This document shows, piece after piece, positions 63,201 through 64,000 of a stretch of DNA of 64,000 bases. A program made the translations under genes and the position numbers. Location: NCBI RefSeq assembly GCF_963576545.1, contig NC_083637.1:16328007-16392006 (forward strand), read 5' to 3'. This DNA is from Limanda limanda (lineage: Eukaryota > Chordata > Actinopteri > Pleuronectiformes > Pleuronectidae). Below the pieces are notes generated by a model. It made no database searches, was not told the DNA's origin, and saw only the letters and a program-made list of their open reading frames with translations. Each line of letters opens with the position of its first letter. Position 1 is the stretch's first letter.

Positions 63201-63898
63201 TGAGTGATGTTTGAGAGAGAAAGTGCTGCAGATGCAATGTATGAACGTGTGTGTGAATGGGTGAATGGCAAAACTGTACAGTACTTTACCTCATCACATT
63301 ACAACATGTTTTCCACCCATAAATTCAAGTGTCTTTTTTACTTCATTCAATTTTCATCAAACTATTAATTTATCATCTAAAAAAAGCCGCAGCTATGCAG
63401 TACAAGTACACAAGTGTAGACTATCTTGCGAGTACTGTATTTCTTCCCCTTTTTGTTTTGAGCTGTGGCTTGGTAACAAGGAGCAGAGAATCCAGTTACA
63501 AGCCATTTGAATTTTTAATGCGTCTGAGAGATGAACACAATGCTCGACAACACTACAGATGGAGAGAAGGGGAGAGGAGAAGAGGGTGTCTAATTCACAG
63601 TCCCCTCCTTTAGCCTGTTTGCCTCTGTGTGAATTCGCTTACTTTTAAAGCACAGACACTTTTCTCTTTATTTGTTTCTTACAACTCAGTACTTTTTTGC
63701 AACTTTGACATTTTTTCGTATTTTCAGCTGGAACTGTGTGGCGGCTTGACGCCAATCTCAGAGAGGAGCTTGCGGGCCTCCTGCGATGACACTGAGAATC
63801 ACACTCAGCTCGGCCTGCTAGCTAGAGCGGCCGAGGCTTTCGCCAACACTTTCCACCCTGAGGACAACAGCTTCGGCCAACAGGGTTACAAAAGAACG
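51211..63898 (+). CDS. mpdz-like: MPDZ/PATJ-family multi-PDZ scaffold, 5' part (17 coding exons; continues beyond right edge)
   Basis: Members of this family are cytoplasmic scaffolds. An N-terminal L27 domain binds PALS1-type partners, and up to 13 PDZ domains bind C-terminal peptides of junction proteins and receptors. Seventeen exons with GT-AG borders and matching phases give 738 codons without a stop. The predicted domains are: L27 at about residues 3-58; a linker of unrecognised origin at 61-153; and PDZ domains at about 157-238, 266-356, 443-526 and 591-681. Carboxylate-binding loops read GLGF, GLGF, GLGI and GLGF. By wording these correspond to PDZ2, PDZ3, PDZ4 and PDZ5 of MPDZ (for example [43 protein letters not shown]). 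MPDZ fits clearly better than PATJ. No PDZ1 was found. An acidic run (DSDEEDDDE, about 533-541) separates PDZ4 and PDZ5. Whether this is the mpdz orthologue, a fish-specific duplicate or a third ancient paralogue is open. Confidence 0.92.
52038..52204 (+). CDS. mpdz-like: mpdz-like exon: L27 domain
   Basis: Acceptor TTTCTCTGCAG, donor AAG then GTACAG; enters phase 1 and leaves phase 0. The product includes [20 protein letters not shown] and [18 protein letters not shown], nearly the MPDZ L27 wording (RLQTKLRERG, EKLSLLKSVLQSPLF). L27 domains pair as heterodimers, and in this family the partner is PALS1 (MPP5). Translation past the donor hits a stop within the intron. Confidence 0.93.
52205..53919. 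other. mpdz-like intron between L27 exon and 70-residue exon; PDZ1 not found here
   Basis: Checked for PDZ1 exons in the three forward frames: no GLGF-type loop with flanking splice sites was seen. Contents are a TG tract (52466-52500), degenerate telomere-like repeat blocks (52506-52990) and a pyrimidine-rich tract (53560-53880) that may strengthen the acceptor at 53919. Confidence 0.65.
52506..52990 (+). repeat. Two-unit repeat with degenerate GGTTAG/GGTTCA tracts
   Basis: Each unit has GT-GGGACC or GT-TGGACC, then AATCTGTT or ACATCTGTTA, then TTAAGGTGAA, then a degenerate hexamer tract: GGTTCA/GGTTTA near 52600-52675 and GTTTAG near 52870-52960. TG tracts separate and flank the units. Confidence 0.7.
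53920..54129 (+). CDS. mpdz-like: mpdz-like exon: 70-residue segment in the place where PDZ1 is expected
   Basis: Acceptor TCCTAGCAG after a 350-base pyrimidine-rich tract, donor CAG then GTATGT; phase 0 at both ends. The product starts [20 protein letters not shown] and is rich in Ser, Cys and Met, with the motif [19 protein letters not shown]. No PDZ features (no GLGF-like loop, no alphaB-helix pattern) are present. I recognise no homologue. Phase 0 at both ends would let it be skipped without changing frame, so it may be an alternative exon. Confidence 0.72.
54447..54515 (+). CDS. mpdz-like: mpdz-like exon: linker before PDZ2-type domain
   Basis: Acceptor TTATTTTTTAG, donor GAG then GTACAG; 23 codons, phase 0 both ends. 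The product is [20 protein letters not shown] then AHE. PPRISR-S is loosely like the Ser-rich linker SPIVSRSPS before PDZ2 in MPDZ. RISRTMS looks like a basophilic kinase site, which is a motif-level guess only. Confidence 0.75.
54693..54815 (+). CDS. mpdz-like: mpdz-like exon: first half of PDZ2-type domain
   Basis: Acceptor CGCCGGATTAG, donor CGG then GTAAAA; 41 codons, phase 0. The product contains [20 protein letters not shown] and [16 protein letters not shown]. The GLGF loop and IIGG strand match PDZ2 of MPDZ ([17 protein letters not shown]). Confidence 0.95.
55152..55235 (+). CDS. mpdz-like: mpdz-like exon: middle of PDZ2-type domain
   Basis: Acceptor GCCCCTGCAG, donor CAG then GTGAGG; 28 codons, phase 0. 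The product [20 protein letters not shown] then MNSEQVAQ aligns with MPDZ PDZ2 ([28 protein letters not shown]). Confidence 0.95.
55591..55995 (+). repeat. Dispersed retroposon-type repeat, copy 2 of 2
   Basis: Same family as 6726-7013 but extending further, through a block ending GGGAAGAAACTGTTTTTGTG. It lies in the mpdz-like intron between exons 55152-55235 and 56213-56320. Confidence 0.8.
56213..56320 (+). CDS. mpdz-like: mpdz-like exon: end of PDZ2-type domain and linker
   Basis: Acceptor CACCTGGCCCAG, donor ACG then GTGTGT; 36 codons, phase 0. The product [16 protein letters not shown] completes the PDZ fold. It is followed by a polar linker ([20 protein letters not shown]). Confidence 0.93.
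56469..56571 (+). CDS. mpdz-like: mpdz-like exon: first part of PDZ3-type domain
   Basis: Acceptor CCTTTTCCAG, donor TCAG then GTAATA; enters phase 0 and leaves phase 1. The product contains [20 protein letters not shown] then YIGDLNS. The YIGD motif after the second strand is typical of MPDZ PDZ3 (GLGITIAGYIGDKK). Confidence 0.94.
56729..56820 (+). CDS. mpdz-like: mpdz-like exon: middle of PDZ3-type domain
   Basis: Acceptor TACCTCCTCAG, donor TCT then GTGAGT; enters phase 1 and leaves phase 0. The product [20 protein letters not shown] then [11 protein letters not shown] corresponds to the SGIFVKSITKSSAVEHDGRIQIGDQII region of MPDZ. Confidence 0.94.
57738..57951 (+). CDS. mpdz-like: mpdz-like exon: end of PDZ3-type domain and long linker
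   Basis: Acceptor CTGCCCACAG, donor ACAG then GTGCTT; enters phase 0 and leaves phase 1. [20 protein letters not shown] and LVRLRLLRK finish the PDZ fold. The linker is rich in Pro, His and Arg ([20 protein letters not shown]) and is not conserved with MPDZ as I know it. Confidence 0.93.
58040..58745. mobile_element. Non-autonomous hAT-like DNA element, 706 bp, in an mpdz-like intron
   Basis: Ends are TAGGGATGGGG on the left and the inverse CCCGTCCCTA on the right. A perfect 8-bp target duplication GTGTTAAT flanks it (58032-58039 and 58746-58753). Inside are repeated ATCGAT words on the left and ATCGCAATAC or CGTATCG words on the right. No transposase is encoded. It lies between exons 57738-57951 and 58937-59011. 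Confidence 0.9.
58937..59011 (+). CDS. mpdz-like: mpdz-like exon: basic linker
   Basis: Acceptor CCGTCCCCCAG, donor ACG then GTAAGC; phase 1 to phase 1, 75 bases. The product is [20 protein letters not shown] then DFRN. It is strongly basic. The symmetrical phases mean it could be skipped in frame. Confidence 0.85.
59012..60061. other. mpdz-like introns around exon 59590-59669
   Basis: Two introns of 578 and 392 bp, AT-rich, no other feature supported. Confidence 0.7.
59590..59669 (+). CDS. mpdz-like: mpdz-like exon: lead-in to PDZ4-type domain
   Basis: Acceptor CAATTTACAG, donor ATT then GTACGT; enters phase 1 and leaves phase 0. The product [20 protein letters not shown] then PRYEVI matches the pre-PDZ4 wording in MPDZ (ALLTKWQRIMGINYEIV). 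Confidence 0.93.
60062..60208 (+). CDS. mpdz-like: mpdz-like exon: core of PDZ4-type domain
   Basis: Acceptor GTGCTCTCTTAG, donor GAG then GTAACC; 49 codons, phase 0. The product contains [20 protein letters not shown] and [17 protein letters not shown]. It corresponds to [26 protein letters not shown] in MPDZ PDZ4. Confidence 0.96.
60209..61572. other. mpdz-like intron between two halves of the PDZ4-type domain
   Basis: 1.36 kb; it contains a reverse copy of the CCAAGGAG-family repeat (60464-60745). The part from 61200 to 61560 is very AT-rich. No extra exon is supported. Confidence 0.7.
60464..60745 (-). repeat. Dispersed CCAAGGAG-family element, copy 3 (reverse orientation)
   Basis: Read on the minus strand it runs from a TTTG-like section through a variant of the CCAAGGAAGAACC region to TCCAGATCTAGTGAAT, matching copies at 35066 and 38966. 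It sits in an mpdz-like intron. Confidence 0.7.
61573..61758 (+). CDS. mpdz-like: mpdz-like exon: end of PDZ4-type domain and acidic linker
   Basis: Acceptor TCCTCCTGCCAG, donor AAG then GTAAAG; 62 codons, phase 0. [20 protein letters not shown] and [11 protein letters not shown] complete the PDZ fold (MPDZ: VNGITLLGENHQDVVNILKELPIEV). The acidic run [10 protein letters not shown] follows. Confidence 0.96.
61907..62068 (+). CDS. mpdz-like: mpdz-like exon: start of PDZ5-type domain
   Basis: Acceptor CTCTTGTTCCAG, donor CAG then GTCAGA; 54 codons, phase 0. The product contains [20 protein letters not shown] and [10 protein letters not shown], close to [30 protein letters not shown] in MPDZ. 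Confidence 0.96.
62435..62644 (+). CDS. mpdz-like: mpdz-like exon: remainder of PDZ5-type domain
   Basis: Acceptor TTTTTCACTCCAG, donor CCG then GTATGT; 70 codons, phase 0. The product contains [30 protein letters not shown] and [10 protein letters not shown]. These are almost the MPDZ PDZ5 words and clearly unlike PATJ (LVSVNEYCLDN). Confidence 0.97.
63054..63292 (+). mobile_element. tRNA-derived SINE
   Basis: The head resembles a tRNA gene: GTGGCTTAGGGGTTAGAGCG gives an A-box-like start, and GGTTGCATGTTTGATCCC is a diverged B box. The body contains AAGTGTCCTCGGGCAAAATA, a diverged form of a TGTCCTTGGGCAAGACACTG core shared by many fish SINEs, and GGCCGTGCCAACAGTGTATG. It is an old, diverged copy in the mpdz-like intron before 63728. 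The tRNA part is too degraded to be a functional tRNA. Confidence 0.75.
63728..63898 (+). CDS. mpdz-like: mpdz-like exon: linker after PDZ5-type domain; last exon in window
   Basis: Acceptor CGTATTTTCAG, donor ACG then GTGAGT; 57 codons, phase 0. The product starts [20 protein letters not shown] and is low in recognisable structure. FHPEDNSF may correspond to the SPENDSI stretch of MPDZ. Further PDZ domains are expected beyond 64000. Confidence 0.88.
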
Positions 63899-64000
63899 GT
63901 GAGTCGGAGATAAGCATCAGTCAGTGGAAAGAATGATGTTACTGGATAGTTTGTGGATGGCAAAAACATTGCGAGGTGCCATTCACATTCTTGGGGTACC

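Noticed and set aside
51211..63898. Assignment of the multi-PDZ gene to PATJ/INADL
   Set aside because: PDZ5 wording ([21 protein letters not shown]) and PDZ4 wording ([15 protein letters not shown]) match MPDZ and differ from PATJ at the same places.

Overview
This is a vertebrate, almost certainly teleost fish, nuclear genomic window. It has intron-rich genes with GT-AG splice sites, dense CA/TG microsatellites, hAT-type elements with perfect 8-bp target duplications and fish-style short retroposons. There is no sign of bacterial, viral or organellar gene organisation. Only about 2.5 kb of the 64 kb is coding. Species cannot be determined from the sequence alone.

Left three quarters (about 1-48.7 kb, minus strand): the 5' part of a latrophilin-type adhesion GPCR gene, best matched to ADGRL3. 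Two coding exons can be supported. One is a signal-peptide exon (start codon 19793, donor after 19748). The other encodes most of the SUEL/RBL lectin domain (10976-10763). They join in phase 1. A CpG-rich, microsatellite- and G-run-rich block at about 47.1-48.8 kb is the likely promoter and non-coding first exon, with a donor after 47673. The rest of this part is large introns holding microsatellites, a 1.09-kb hAT-like element, copies of dispersed retroposon-type repeats, an interstitial telomeric repeat beside a perfect 22-bp palindrome, and a roughly 300-bp direct duplication.

Right quarter (about 50-64 kb, plus strand): the 5' part of a multi-PDZ scaffold gene of the MPDZ/PATJ (INADL) family, running off the right edge. 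Seventeen exons were read by splice site and phase. They add up to exactly 738 codons: an N-terminal L27 domain, a 70-residue segment without recognised homology, then four PDZ domains that match PDZ2, PDZ3, PDZ4 and PDZ5 of MPDZ. No PDZ1 exon was seen. Its CpG-rich first exon lies at about 49.9-50.2 kb, so the two genes are arranged head to head about 1.3-2.5 kb apart.

Known families: latrophilins are neuronal adhesion receptors that act at the cell surface in synapse formation. MPDZ/PATJ proteins are cytoplasmic scaffolds at tight junctions and polarity complexes. Any shared regulation of the two genes is inference from their position. The most interesting point is the identity of the multi-PDZ gene: an MPDZ-like paralogue next to a latrophilin, apparently lacking PDZ1.
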